From: Acytostelium subglobosum LB1
Lineage: Eukaryota > Evosea > Eumycetozoa > Acytosteliales > Acytosteliaceae
Length of the DNA: 64,000 nt
Assembly: GCF_000787575.1 (NCBI RefSeq)
Contig: NW_012236493.1
Coordinates: forward strand, 124,001-188,000
Direction of reading: 5' to 3'
Below the pieces are notes generated by a model. The model saw only the letters and a program-made list of their open reading frames with translations, made no database searches and was not told the origin of the DNA. Shown here one piece after another: positions 9,642 to 22,484 of the stretch (positions within the stretch are counted from its first letter, which is position 1; each line of letters begins with the position of its first letter). The position numbers and the translations under genes are program-made.

Positions 9642-12600
9642 ATGCCTGCGATGAACAACAATAGATTGATTGCATCGCTGGTGATGTTGGCCATGACTGC
9701 ATTGATTATGCAATCTGCCAACGACAAACACTTTGCATATTCATTCAACATTGAATCTGCAACTATCGTCCAGAAGAACACTAATGTGCTGGGTGTCGAC
9801 GTCTCATTTGCAATGATCGACGTGACGTTTGATCGCGATCTGTACATTCACAAGGCAAGCGCCTGTCCCAACTTCACATGTCCAACACAACCCGCCATCA
9901 ACTGCGCATGTGACTACACCGACCCCGCGGAATGCCCCAAGAAGCTGGACGCCAGCTGTCCAGCATGTCCGGCATCCAAAAACGGCGTTGTGTTCTGCAG
10001 CCCCGATTCCCCATGGACAACGCTGCAAGCCAACCAAACCTACACCTTCTCCAACATCACCAGTGCCAAGTCATTCAGATACAAGCCCATAACTAGTTAT
10101 TGCGAGGGTTTCAAAGTATGTCTTAAGACATCACACACTCTGGAACCATTCCAATCTCTAACCAACAAATCAATCAATCAATCAATCAATCCAGGTACAT
10201 ATATCTCAAGAGTATGGAGACATGGTACTTTATGAAGGCACTGACAGAACGCCATTGGCAAGGTACACTGGATTGGAATACATTGATCAGGAGTTGTCCA
10301 TGAATATTTGCCCAACCGATAATAATATGGGACCTTCTAGGAAGTCATGGACGAACGGCACCTACTTCTTCAGGGTGGAGCCCAACTCCAACTCGCCGTT
10401 GATCTCCTATAGTATAACTATCTACTCTGCACCGGTACCAGCAGTCGATGTCAACGCCCCAATGTGCACCAACGTCACCAAAAGACACAGATGTGTATCC
10501 GATGGAGTGCAGATGTTTGGCGAGACCACCGAGGATGGTGTGGTCGACTTTTACTCATTCGCTGTCGATCGCAACATGTCCCTTGCTATCGCCATCCCCT
10601 ACCTTGGTCAAGCCATCAACTTCTTCATATCCGATGATCGATACGCTGACGACTTCAGATGGGCAGCCGTTCAACCAAGTATGTATAATTGATTGGAATG
10701 ATTCCTGACCCCCACTCACTGACTCGCTCATTCACTCAATCACTTAGATGAGAACAATGGAATTATTGAGGTTGGACCATGGCCAAATGGAACAGCCAGG
10801 ATACTTTACATTCAAGCCTACGTATCCTATGCTTGCAAGTATACTTTTAGTCTTCAGTCACACGCGACACTTTGGAAGATCCCAATCACTAGTGGATTCC
10901 CAAGAGGCAGTAGCTTCAGTTTGTATGGCTCATCAAGGATTGTCTCTCCAAGTGAGGTCTTCTCCACTGCAATGCCCGGTCTCGCATTCACCGCGCTCGC
11001 ACCAAGAAAGTACAACAACCCATTGTGGCCCGTGCCTTCGGACATTCGCGATCTACCATTCCTGGCCACGATCGACTTCTTTGACACACTTTACATCAGT
11101 GAGCCCTCCAACGTGCCCAAGAGTCGCACATACCAAGCCAGCTTCTTACTCTCCTACAATGACCAAGCATCTGGATTGATTGTCAAGGGCACCATGGAGA
11201 CACTTCTAAACTCCACCCTTGAGTTCAGCAGCACCATCATTGATGAGAATGGACTTGTAAGTAGTGCACTCAATCACTCAATCAATGTGTCCGAACATTC
11301 ATTAATTCATTCATTCATTTGTAGCCATTGACAGCAATATTGATGCTCAAGGAAGGCAATATTACATGTGATTATCAGGAGTTCAACACATTGCTCGATG
11401 ATATCAAGTTGAAGGAGTCCAGCATTTACTCTGGCAATAACTATAACGAAGTGTCAGCTTTGCGTTATGAGTTGGATGCTCACACACTTAGAGATCCATG
11501 GTATGGATGCATGTCCAACGCCAATGATCTATTGAAGATGGAGGTGCTAGACAAAGTGGAGCTCACAACAATGTGCACTCTCAAGCCCAATGATCCCAAG
11601 TACTTGACCGACCCATGTTGTGACACCTCCTTGCAGTTCTCCCAATGTTGTATCCCACGTAACATCACTATTCCTACACTGTCAATCGTTGGAACCAAAG
11701 AAGGTATGTAATCAATCAATCAATCTTGGAATATACCAATTGCATCATTGTACTGACATGACTCATCAAACATCCATACATATAGCCTCTGTCAAACAAC
11801 AATGTTCCAGTTACTCATGCACTACATCAGTGTTGGATGAATATTCTCTCGCGCTGGCCAGTGTTAACAAGGGTGATTGCTCACTGTCACAGACTGAATA
11901 TAACAAGTACCAACTCAATGTTGCCAATACTCTGAGGTCATGCAAGGATGTCTACGATTGGGTCTACTGTGTGAATGACTCAATGTGCGCCGACTTGGGC
12001 GACAACACAAAGTGCAATCTCTACAGACGCAAATGTGAACCGGATCGTGTGTCCCAGGACATGATGTACCTGTCGTGCATTATCAATCAGTCCGCACCCT
12101 CCACGATGAACTTCCTCAAGTATCAGCTCGGTCTGGGACAGGTCCAGGACGACTCCGTGTTGATCAAGGATATGTACAACATGTTCCTCTCGAACGACTG
12201 CTCAACATTCACTGGCAACAGCTACCGCAAGCGCTATGTCTATGGAACCAACGATGGAAATGGCGATGGATGCTACACAACCACCTGCTTTGATGACTCG
12301 TGCGAGGTGGTCCACGACACATGCCATGATGGATACATCTCCGGCTACCAGTTCCTACCCAACTTTTTGACCCAAGATGAGTGTGCCGCCAAGAACATTT
12401 GTACATCTTGCGATCCCACCGATGATGCATGCAAGCTGGCATGCGCCGCCAACAACTACTGCGGCTTCTGTCCAAACCAGCACACAACATGCTACAACTT
12501 CAACAACACGCTCCCTGACGAGCCTTCATGCTCCAACTCACAGGGCGTGTGTTTGTTGCCCAGTGGCCAGTATGACTCCACGATGACCGAGGCACAATGC

Positions 12601-15033
12601 CATAGTGCTGGCACTTGTTCCGAGACCTGCGGCGCCACATGTGGTATATACAAAGGATGTGTCTCCCCTATGATCACCAACCAGACTGAATGTGAGAAGA
12701 TAACCAATGGAACATGGAGGTCGACTGGAAAGTATGGCTTCTGCCAGGTCCAGATCCAGTCCCCCGGTACGTGTGAGCTCAGAGGCCACACGTACGTCAA
12801 TTGCAATGCCCAAGCAGTGGACGAATGCTCAAACATGGTTGGAGGTGGCAAAGTCGAGCTGTGCGGTCTCACACCAATTGAGTGCACTTCCAAGGATGAC
12901 TGCGAGCAGACTGGAGGCTCGTGCACGGACGCGTTCTACTTTGACGAAGCAAACCTGCCACAGTATCCCCAAGGTCTTGGAAAGTGCGTCCACAGGCATG
13001 AGGCCTATACAAACTCTGGCCGCTACACCTGCAAGATCATTGTCGAGAACGATTCCCCAATGGGCTGCATCAAGTCCAGCCCTGACGTGTTCACCGAGGC
13101 GGAATGCATAGCGACTGGCGGAGAATGGTGGAGGCAGGCTTATTCACAAACAGCTTGTGAGCAGAACATGGGATGTTTGGCTCCATCGACCTACTCTACA
13201 CTGCCCAATCAATTCCGATTCAATGAGATGAACGAGACGCAATGTAATATCTGTCAAAACAATGATAACAAATGGACCAACAAGTTCTCCTGGAAGGCTG
13301 GACGATGGATGCCTGGCGTGATGGTCAAGCCCAAGTGGCTGACTACCACCCGCGTCAACATGACTACCTGGGGACCGACCTTTGACTTTGAGAAGTTTGC
13401 CAACGCCCTCCAAGGCGCCAACTATGGACATCTGGTCAATCAGATGCGTTCCTCGGCCATGTGTCGTATGAACCGTCTTCAAGAGAATCTTGACTCGCTA
13501 GCATGCAGTTGCTCTGGCCCTGGCGGTGCCCAATGCTTTGGCTCATCGGCCATCCTACTTGGCACAACTGTCGCATGCGCTGAAGAGTCTTCAAACTTCA
13601 CATTCACCAACGGAAGGATTATGTTCACCAATCAATCAGTGCCCATCTCTTGTGTCGACGTACTCGTGTCCCAGATCAGCAAGCTGCTCTACAAGGCCAC
13701 AGTCCAGATCTCGCTCAGCACTGACTTTGTGTCCTACAAGAAGGCCGACTCCTACTCCCTCACAAATGGCCACGGAGCTATTATTGGCAGTATCCTCGGC
13801 GATGGTATCAAGGTACAACACGTGGGCGTTGACTCATACACTGTGTGCTTGAAGCAAGTTGGACAGCCTACCTCAGACTTCCCAATCTTGGACTTTGCCT
13901 CACAATCAGTGAACGACACCAAGGTGCTCATTCCTCAGAATGCAGAGGTATTCCCCCTCACTCTGGCTGACGGCCAAGTCTACCTGTGTGCCAACATGAG
14001 CCTGACTGGCGAGGACACCTCCACTCACTTCCCCATCATCAGAGTGGCCGACTGGTCCACCGCCAAGAAGCGTCTGTTTGACCGATCGACAACAGCACTG
14101 ATCTACACACTGGGCGTGCTGTTTGGATTGAATGCCCTCTGGGGCTTTGTCCAGATCGGCTTCATCGCCATCAAGTTGATTCGCGACAAGGTGCGCTTCA
14201 AGTTGGTCCACGGACTCATCGTCTCGATCACAACATTCATCACGATTCGTTCGATCTACTTCTTCATCCTGCCATCCGGCCAGCTCTCCGACTCTTTGGT
14301 GGCCGACTACATTCTTGTCGTGTTGCCAACATTCCTCTACTTCACGGCATTCTCCATCATTGTCGTGCTGTGGTACGTCATTGTCAGCTCAAAGATCCAC
14401 GTCAACTTCTTCAGCCGCTTCAAGCAGACCATCATCGTGGTGAACGTCATCATCTACCTGATCTTCATCATCATCGTGTTGGTGTTCAACTTCTCCAAGA
14501 AGACCGAGCGCAATGATTGCGGCGCCAGAATGTCCGTCATTCCCAGCAACACCACTCCTCAGCGTGTCGTCTCCATCTTCTACGCCGTCGTCCAGGCAGT
14601 CATCTCGCTGCTGATTGGCGCGTCCTTTGTTTACCTGGGCGTGTCGATCTACAAGCTGGTCGGCTCGCAGAACCCCAACGGACAGGTGAAGAGGTCGAGC
14701 TTCCAGAAGAAGATCTTCATCGTGGCGTCAACATGCTCGGTGGGATTCATTCTCCATTGCGTCTTTGTTCTGATCCTGGTCGGTGCCGAGCCCTCCAACA
14801 TTGTGTTCAGTTTTGTCGGACTGATCGTCACCGAGATCATTCCAGTGATGAGCATCCTATTCGCCTACAATCAAGGACAACTTGGTGGACTACGTCGCTC
14901 CACTGGATCTAACGCCAGCAACCGCATGACCAACATCTCTGGAACAAGGTCAACCCACATTGGAGCATTGGATACATCCAACAACAGCAACCACCACACC
15001 CGAGACTCATCCGACGGTGGCTCCCTCCATTAG
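9642..15033 (+). CDS. Large Cys-rich extracellular protein with C-terminal 7-TM domain (receptor-like)
   Basis: Five exons: 9642-10115, 10195-10678, 10748-11256, 11325-11703, 11786-15033. All four introns have GT-AG borders and phases that join the frames, giving about 1697 residues. A hydrophobic signal segment spans about residues 8-22. Roughly residues 60-1380 are extracellular in character, rich in potential N-glycosylation sites. The stretch of about residues 620-1120 is very Cys-rich (repeated C-x(2-6)-C loops, PSI/EGF-like density). Residues about 1384-1646 form seven hydrophobic helices, starting TTALIYTLGVLFGLNALWG and ending VMSILFAYNQ. They resemble the THH1/TOM1/TOM3-like 7-TM family more than a classical GPCR. 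A short Ser/Thr/Asn-rich tail follows. An AATAAA is at 15059-15064. Ligand and pathway are unknown; the 7-TM family call is tentative. Confidence 0.8.
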
Positions 15034-15661
15034 TCACCCACGCGTACATCGTGTAAACAATAAAAGTCTTGTTGTATCAACATAAGGAACATTTATAGCC
15101 AAAGAAATCGCCAAAGTAATTGCCAATATATAAATCCATAGTATGGTGAGGGAAAATTAATGGCAAAGTATACTTTGGAAATGTACTATGGAGTTTACTC
15201 TGGAACTCACCATTGTATACTTTGGCAATGTAATTTACTTTGGTACTTTGGTACTTTGGTAACTCTCGAAAGTATTATTAATAGGATTGTATAAAATATG
15301 CTAGAAATACTTTATTAANTTATTATTAATTATTAATAGTGTTGTGATTATCGTGAGCTACTCTTGGTGTTGACTCATTCAATTTCAGATGACTACGTAG
15401 TTCGAATGAGTCTTTGGTGATGAATCACCAAGGCACAAAACCACACTAAAAAATTGAATTTAATTTAGATGATGAAGAGAAGTGCACATGTTTTTTTCAT
15501 TCACCATCATTCACCCCAACAACAAGTTCACTCACTCTTCATTCCTTGCGTCCCATCCCCTTCCAATCATCATCGGCTGACTGACATACTCATTCAAACA
15601 TACATACATACATATATATAACACATTCATTCAATCAAACATATAATCAAACAGAGAGAGA
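15034..15661. other. Intergenic region between receptor-like gene and SEC24
   Basis: About 630 bp. The first 230 bp hold a dense cluster of CCAAAGTA/TACTTTGG units in both orientations (separate entry). The rest is AT-rich, with one ambiguous base near 15319 and a short TACA/TA run just upstream of the SEC24 start. No coding sequence seen. Confidence 0.7.
15099..15260. repeat. Palindromic cluster of TACTTTGG/CCAAAGTA units
   Basis: Left-hand CCAAAG-type units (15099, 15111) face right-hand TACTTTGG units (15217 and three tandem copies from about 15236 to 15260). Between them lie a perfect 14-bp palindrome (15164-15177) and two 8-bp perfect inverted pairs: CCATAGTA 15136-15143 with TACTATGG 15184-15191, and ATGGTGAG 15143-15150 with CTCACCAT 15206-15213. 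The whole could fold as one imperfect hairpin of about 160 bp. It may be a small MITE-like element, a transcription-termination structure or a non-coding RNA precursor; nothing in it codes for protein. Confidence 0.7.
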
Positions 15662-18600
15662 ATGTCAAGACGTGTCTATCCAACAGACCCAACCAATCTG
15701 TTGTCAACAGATGCTTCACTTGCTGCTGGACAACAGCCAATGATGGGCACAATGCCACCTCAACAGCAACAACAGGGAATGCCATATGGCAATGATCAAT
15801 CAAACATGATGATGCAACAACAGCAGCAGTATCCACAACAGCAACAACAACAGTATCCACAACAACAACAACAACAGATACCATCACCAACTCATACATC
15901 GACAACACCTGCTGTTGCTCCATTGCCAGTGACGAATGCATACTCAACCTATCCAAGCAATCCTTCACCAACATTCCCACCCGCCGTCGCCACGGCAACC
16001 AACAACTACAATCAGCAACAGCCAATGCAGCCAATTCAGCCACTTCAGCCACAGGCCCCTCCCCCAGCTGGCGGTCCAACTCCACAGACCACATTCCACA
16101 CATCCAAGCGACACTATGTAGTTGACCCAGACAATGCCACACCAGTGGTCAACGCAATGTCTTCAATGTCACTTGGTGAGCAGAATCAGCAGCTGCAACA
16201 GCAACAGATGCATCAGCAGCAACAGCAGCAGCCATACTCAGGCATGCCAACCCAACCAACCTATCCAGTCCAATCACAACCATATGCTCCACAGCCAACC
16301 TATACACCATCGCCAGCAGTGGTGCCAACCCAGCCATACCAACCACAACAGCCAGTGGTCCCACAGCAGCCCTATCAACCGGTCGCCCCTCAACAACATG
16401 CTACATTCCCCGGCCAGCAGCAGCAACAACAGCAACAGCAACAGTATGGATACACTGGACAGCCACAGCAACAGCAACAGCAACATCAAGGCTACACTGG
16501 AGCGATGCCAGTCCAAGGCCAGACACAACAGCCATATCAACAGCAACATGCCAACATACCATACATGCCAAACCCAATGCAGATGGCCACTCAGCCCATG
16601 GGCTCCGTGCCCTATCACTCACAACAAGGTGGCAGCGGCGGCCTACCAACAAACATTGAGCAGACCATGCCTACACCAGAGAACCTCTGTCCCAAGTCCT
16701 ACCTGAGAATGTCAATGAATGCCATCCCCAGCCAGGCATCAATCCTCAGCAAGATACACATTCCACTCGGTTGTAGCATTCATCCATTTGCCAATGATGA
16801 AGCTGTAAGTGTACATACACTCCTCATTCATTCAATCAATCAGCTGATCAAACTTACTCATTCACCCGATCAATCAACCAATCAATCAAACAGAACCCAG
16901 TGCCGGTGATCTCATCGACCATCGTCAGATGTAAGAGATGTCGTGCCTACATCAATCCATTCGTCACATGGTTGGATGGTGGTGGAAGATGGAAATGCAA
17001 TGTTTGTGATATGATCAATGATAGTATGTACTCGCATCAATCGACTACAAGGTGTCTCGAACCTTTACTAACTCATTCAATCATATACAGCTCCACAAGA
17101 CTACTTCAGCCCAATCGATTTGACAACTGGCAAGCGAGCCGATATTGCCACTAGACCTGAGCTGCAGAGAGGATGCGCCGAATTCTTGGCCACGAGCGAA
17201 TATACCATCCGTGCCCCACAGCCACCCGTTTACTTTTTTGTCATTGACGTCTGTTATGAATCAATCGTCTCTGGAATGCTCAACACTGCCATAGAGGCAA
17301 TCAAGGCCTCGCTCGATAGTAAGTATTACTCCGCCACGCACTGCCACCCACTCACTTACACACTCATGCTGACTCACTCAACTCTTACTTAGACTTGCCA
17401 GGAGACACTAGAACACGCGTTGGCTTCATGACGTTTGATGATTCACTGCACTTCTATAACTTGAAGTCGAGTTATGGACGTCCACAGATGTACGTTGTGA
17501 CTGAGATGGACAGCATCTTTGTGCCACCATTCGAGGAGTTCTTGGTCAACCTCAAGGAGTCCCGCGCCATCGTCGACTCCTGTCTAGACATCATCAAACA
17601 GATGGAGCGAAAGACACAAAAGGTCGAGTCCTGTCTCGGCTCAGCTTTGAAGGCTGCCTTCCAAATTTGTGTAAGTACCATGTTTGATCAAACTGGAACC
17701 ATTCCAGACTAACTCACTCAATCAATCAATCAATCCAACACACGAACAGCAAAAGGTTGGAGGCAAGATTGTTGTATTACAAAGTTATATACCTAGAGGA
17801 CCATTTGGAAAGCTGCCGATTCGTGAGTTCCAGTCGTTGTTGGGTACAAAGAAGGAGACACAGCTGTTGCAGCCACAGGACGCTGGCGACTTTTACAAGG
17901 AGTTGGGCCTCAACTGCTCGAGCCACCACCTATCAGTCGACTTATTCCTGTTTGCCACCGACTATGTCGATGTAGCCTCGTTGTGCTGCCTGCCCCAGAT
18001 CACGGGCGGTGAGCTCTTCTACTACCCCGCTTTCGTTGCCAGTCGCGACGGCCAGACGTTTGCCGCCAATCTGATGCAGGTGCTGACCAGACCCACGGGT
18101 TGGGAGTCGGTTATGCGTGTCAGGACCAGCCGCGGTCTCACCACCAACGTCTACCATGGCAACTACTTCCTCAAGTCGTCTGACCTGCTATCCCTGCCAA
18201 CGATCGACGCCGAAAAGTCCTTCACACTGCAGATGGGCATCACGGACAACATCACCAGCAAGTACGTGGCAGTCCAGTGCGCGCTCCTCTACACTCACTC
18301 GTGCGGCGAGCGTCGCGTCCGTGTCTACACGGTCAGCATCCCCGTCGTCGTGTCATACGCTGAGCTGTTCAAGCAGGCCGACATCTCCGTCGTGGCCAGT
18401 CTGATCAGCAAGATGGCCATCGACAAGGCCCTGGCGTCTAGTTTGTCAGACGCGCGCGAGGCCATCGCAAACAAGTGCGTGGACATCCTGACGGCCTACC
18501 GCAACATGCTTACATCTGGCGGCTCGCAGACGTCCAACTCTGTCACGCTGTCGGCACAGACACCCAAGCTACAGCTGCCCGAGTCACTGAAACATCTGCC

Positions 18601-19198
18601 TCTCTACGTTGTAGCCATGGTCAAGAGCATTGTGTTCACATCGCGCCAGACGCACCCAGACATGCGCGCATTCCACATGCACCGCATGAAGATGGTGGAC
18701 ATCACATCGTGCCTCAACTTTTTCTATCCACAGTTCTACTCGCTGATCCGTCCGCCCCAGCAGGCCGACCACCAGGGCGACGCCACACTGCCCACGGTCT
18801 CTGCACTGCCCACCTCGATGAAGCTGTCGTCCGACCAGCTGTCGCGCGCTGGCATCTTCATCCTCGTGAATGGCTTTGCCATCTACATGTACGTGGGTGA
18901 GGCGTGTCCACCCGAGACGATCCGCGACGTCTTTGGCTGCGACTTTGTCCAGCTAGACGCACTGACTTTCCAGGGCCTGCCCACCATCGACAATGACAAC
19001 TCTCGCTATGCGCGCAAGGTGTTGGAGATGGCACGCTCGTCCTATCCCGAATACCAACGTATCTCTCTGGTCAAGTCCAACGACAAGCAGCAAAGCATCG
19101 ACTTTACATCGATGTTGATCGAGGATCGTACTCCAGAAGGTGGCTCCTACTATGAGTTTATCATGCAATTACAGAATAGACTCCAACAAAAGAGTTAA
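15662..19198 (+). CDS. sec24: SEC24, COPII cargo-adaptor coat subunit
   Basis: Five exons: 15662-16804, 16894-17023, 17091-17318, 17393-17670, 17750-19198, giving about 1075 residues. Residues 1-330 are a Gln/Pro-rich disordered arm typical of SEC24. The zinc finger follows, with cysteines near 394, 397, 416 and 419 (CKRC ... CNVC), then DYFSPIDLTTGKRAD, the trunk (von Willebrand-like; YFFVIDVCYES), beta-sandwich, helical and gelsolin-like domains to the end. SEC24 pairs with SEC23 on SAR1-GTP at ER exit sites and selects cargo. Every intron lies at a conserved-domain position where the protein reads through smoothly after splicing. The last exon is markedly GC-rich. Assignment is secure; the paralogue subtype is not determined. 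Confidence 0.95.
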
Positions 19199-19703
19199 AA
19201 TCAATCCAATCATTCAATCATCCAACAATCCAACCATCTCAATCAATCCAATCATTCAATCACTCTCTATCTCCCATTGACAAGCAAGCGAACTCCCCTC
19301 CATTCCATCAACTAACCATTAATAAAATCATGTCATCAACAATAATTATTATTACCAGTTTCACTCTGGACAAGTGTCCAGAGTTTGGACACCTTATGTG
19401 TTTATCTTTCTAATGTTACACATCCACCTCCTGTTATTATATATATAATAGAAGTGGACACATCTCCTGGATCAGAGACACAAACGAACAATTAAATGAC
19501 TCTGTAATAAACCAGGTACCTTAATTAATTAATTAATTGTCAAGATAGACTTGGCTTAACTTGACTTGTATTTCCCTTTTTGGAATGCAATTGATTATTC
19601 GGTGAAGTGGGTTCACTCAATTTGATCAATCATTCACACACACAAACATAAAGACTAGACCGCATACACACTGATGATCATTGAATGAAGCATTGCCACA
19701 ACA
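19199..19703. other. Intergenic spacer
   Basis: About 500 bp between two plus-strand genes, with CAAT/ATTC runs near 19201-19260, a TATATATAATA block near 19440 and an AATT run near 19523-19538. The palindrome-like CTCTGGACAAGTGTCCAGAG at 19365-19384 is a perfect 20-bp inverted repeat. No coding sequence seen. Confidence 0.6.
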
Positions 19704-22323
19704 ATGTCTCAACAACAGGAACAGATACGAATACTACAGTTACAATTACAACTACAGATGCATCAGAGACAACATATGCAGGTGCTGAGTATACTTGCAG
19801 GTAGGACTTACATCGATGTCAGAGACCTGTTGGCATACTTTAGCGCGTGTAAAGCCTGGCATCATATGGCCTCGCGCCACGCCATCACCCAGCAGCTCTA
19901 CCAGCAGTATGTGGCACTGCACCTGCTGTTGCTCAAGAAGATGCGCGTCGTGCACTGGTCGCACCAGTTCAACCCGCTGCCTGCCGTGCACGCCCTGCCG
20001 CCCCTGGTCAAGCTGCGCACCGACCTGACGATGCTCAACGACCTGATCGCGCTGGTCCATCTGCTGGACCACCGCAGCCACCTCAACGTCATCCTGGAGA
20101 ACAACAGTCTGTTCCACTCAATCGTACAGGGTCACTACAAGGACATGGCATTCATCGACAAGCTTCTCTGCTACGCGATACTCTACTCAAACGAAGTTCT
20201 CCTGTTGTTTATCGTGCGACTGATCACATCGTTGCAGCAGGTCTCATTTGGCAGCATGTTCAGGTCGATCGAGGGTGTCCCAGGCGCCGTGCCAGTGGGC
20301 AGCACCCCCTCAGGCGCGTCGTCATCATCGTCGCTGCGTCTTTCGAGCGGACCCAATCAACATCAGCAGCAACAACAACAACAGTACACGCCATCTCCCA
20401 ACGAACAAGAGTTGGCACTCTTTAACATCACATCGTGTAGACATCACATCTTGTTGACACCCCTGGCACTGTTCATTGCGTCGGCCTACCCTCAAGGCGG
20501 GTCATCAGTACTCAAGCAACTGCTGTCACTAGGTCAAGCGTTGTATAGTGTGACGATGAAGTTGGTCGTATCACAACGTACGCCACTATTCCTGGCTGCA
20601 TCAAGAGAGATCACATTGACACTGTTGCAGAACAAGGCAAAGAACAATGAGAAGGACTCATCTGGCATGCTGCCCATCCACTACCACTCACTCGTTGGCA
20701 ACCTAGAAGTGATCAAATGTCTCCTAGACGATACAACAGTCAATGCACAAGACCTGGCACAAAACACTCCATTACATTGGTCCTCACTCAAGGTATGATT
20801 GGATTGTGGAATGATCCCACCCCACCGATCACTCACTCACCTACTCACACTTCCTCCTCCTCCTTCAGGGTCACCTGCTCGTGGTGAAGACATTGATTAG
20901 CTCGGGCGCACGCCTTAATATTGCCAATGCAAAGGGAAGGTATCCTGTACATAATGCAGCGATGGAGGGACACATCGACATCATCAAATACTTTATAGAC
21001 CTGTACACAAAGGCCTCCCAAAAGGGCACGATCAGATCATCAAATGGAAGTGCATCGATACAGATTGCCGACAAAGAGAACAACACTCCAATCGATCTGG
21101 CCATCCTCAAGAATCACTTCTACGTCACATTCGAGCTGCTCAAATATGAAGGAGGTATGTGTTGATGTTTGGTTGATCGATCAATCATTGAAGGAACTGT
21201 CACATACACTCATCATACTCACATTCAATCAATCACAAACATCATTAGTTCTGTTGCAATCTGATGAGTTTGACTTTATGAACGGAAGGAAGATTGGATC
21301 TGGTGCATTCGCCGATGTGTACTTGATGCAGTGGCGTGGACGACAAGTGGCCGTAAAGAGAGTGAAGTATGACAGATTGCTAGAGTCTGGCAAGTCTGAC
21401 GAATGGATCAAGGGCAAGTTCTTGCTGGAGGTGGTACTGATGGTGTATGTATCAATCTCAACCAATCCAATCAAAAGATTATCCACTAACATGAACCCAT
21501 TAATCGACGATCGAGTAGCAAGCTATCACATCTTTCCAGTTTTGTAAAGTTATTCGGCACAGTAATTGAACAAAAGGAACTGCTACTGAGTATGTTATTG
21601 CTGCTGCCAAACCTTATCCATCATGGACAAGACTAACATCCCCCTCTCGAACAAACAGTATTGGAGTTCTGTTCACATGGAAGTTTGTACAATATATTGA
21701 ACACAATTGGAAATGATGATGTGATTGCTACACTTCCATCAATCAACATACTATCACTGAGTATTGCCAATGGAATGGCATACCTTCATGGCCTGTCACC
21801 ACAGATCATTCATCGCGACCTCACCTCACAGAACATCCTGCTTGACGCAACAGGCTCATCAAAGATTGCAGACTTTGGCATCTCACGATTCAAGAATGAC
21901 ATTGGCGACAAGACTATGACATCGATTGGCAATCCAAGATGGAGAGCGCCCGAGGTCACCAAGGGCGAGAAGTACAGCGAGAAGGTTGACGTGTTTGGAT
22001 TTGGAATGATCCTCTATGAGATGTTCTCGCGACGCATGCCCTTCCACGAGTTGGAACCGGTGCAGGCGTCGTTCAAGGTGGCCAGTGGCGAGCGACCCAG
22101 GATCCCGCCCAACGTCGACTCCCGCTGGGCCAAACTCATCCAACAGTGTTGGGATCACAGCGCGGCCAATCGTCCATCATTCACCGAAGTTATACAAATA
22201 ATCCAACAACTACCGATCTCCAACATCAAGCCATTCTCAGACATCCCCATTCAGGTCAATGAGACTCCAGTCACCTCCAGCGTGGACGTTACAATGTCCT
22301 ATGAAGGTTCATACGAGACCTAA
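19704..22323 (+). CDS. Ankyrin-repeat TKL protein kinase
   Basis: Five exons: 19704-20792, 20869-21154, 21249-21444, 21519-21589, 21659-22323, giving about 768 residues. The 71-nt exon 4 is inferred from the conserved alphaC-beta4 region; it restores a KLSHLSSFVKLFGT segment. The N-terminal ~290 residues are mostly helical with a Gln/Ser-rich insert. Ankyrin repeats run about residues 290-480 (for example TPLFLAASREI, NTPLHWSSLKGHLLVVKTLI). The kinase domain spans about residues 495-735: IGSGAFADVYL glycine loop, VAVKRV lysine, HRDLTSQN catalytic loop, DFGIS and a WRAPEV activation-segment end. All catalytic residues are present, so it should be active. The composition is a dictyostelid TKL kinase; pathway unknown. 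Confidence 0.87.
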
Positions 22324-22484
22324 GCAATAAAGTATACATAGCCCCAAGCCAGGTACTCGACTCGTCATCTTATTTTGATCATTCATTCATTCTTTCGTTC
22401 GACCAATCATCTGTCCCTGCGATATACATATAACTGTGATTGATTGATTGGTTGATCGATCAACGTAGTCTGTCTTTACAAAGC

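Noticed and set aside
15627-16652. Several minus-strand frames opposite the Gln-rich SEC24 arm
   Set aside because: They are poly-Leu/Val/Ala translations of the complement of CAG/CAA repeats, not genes.
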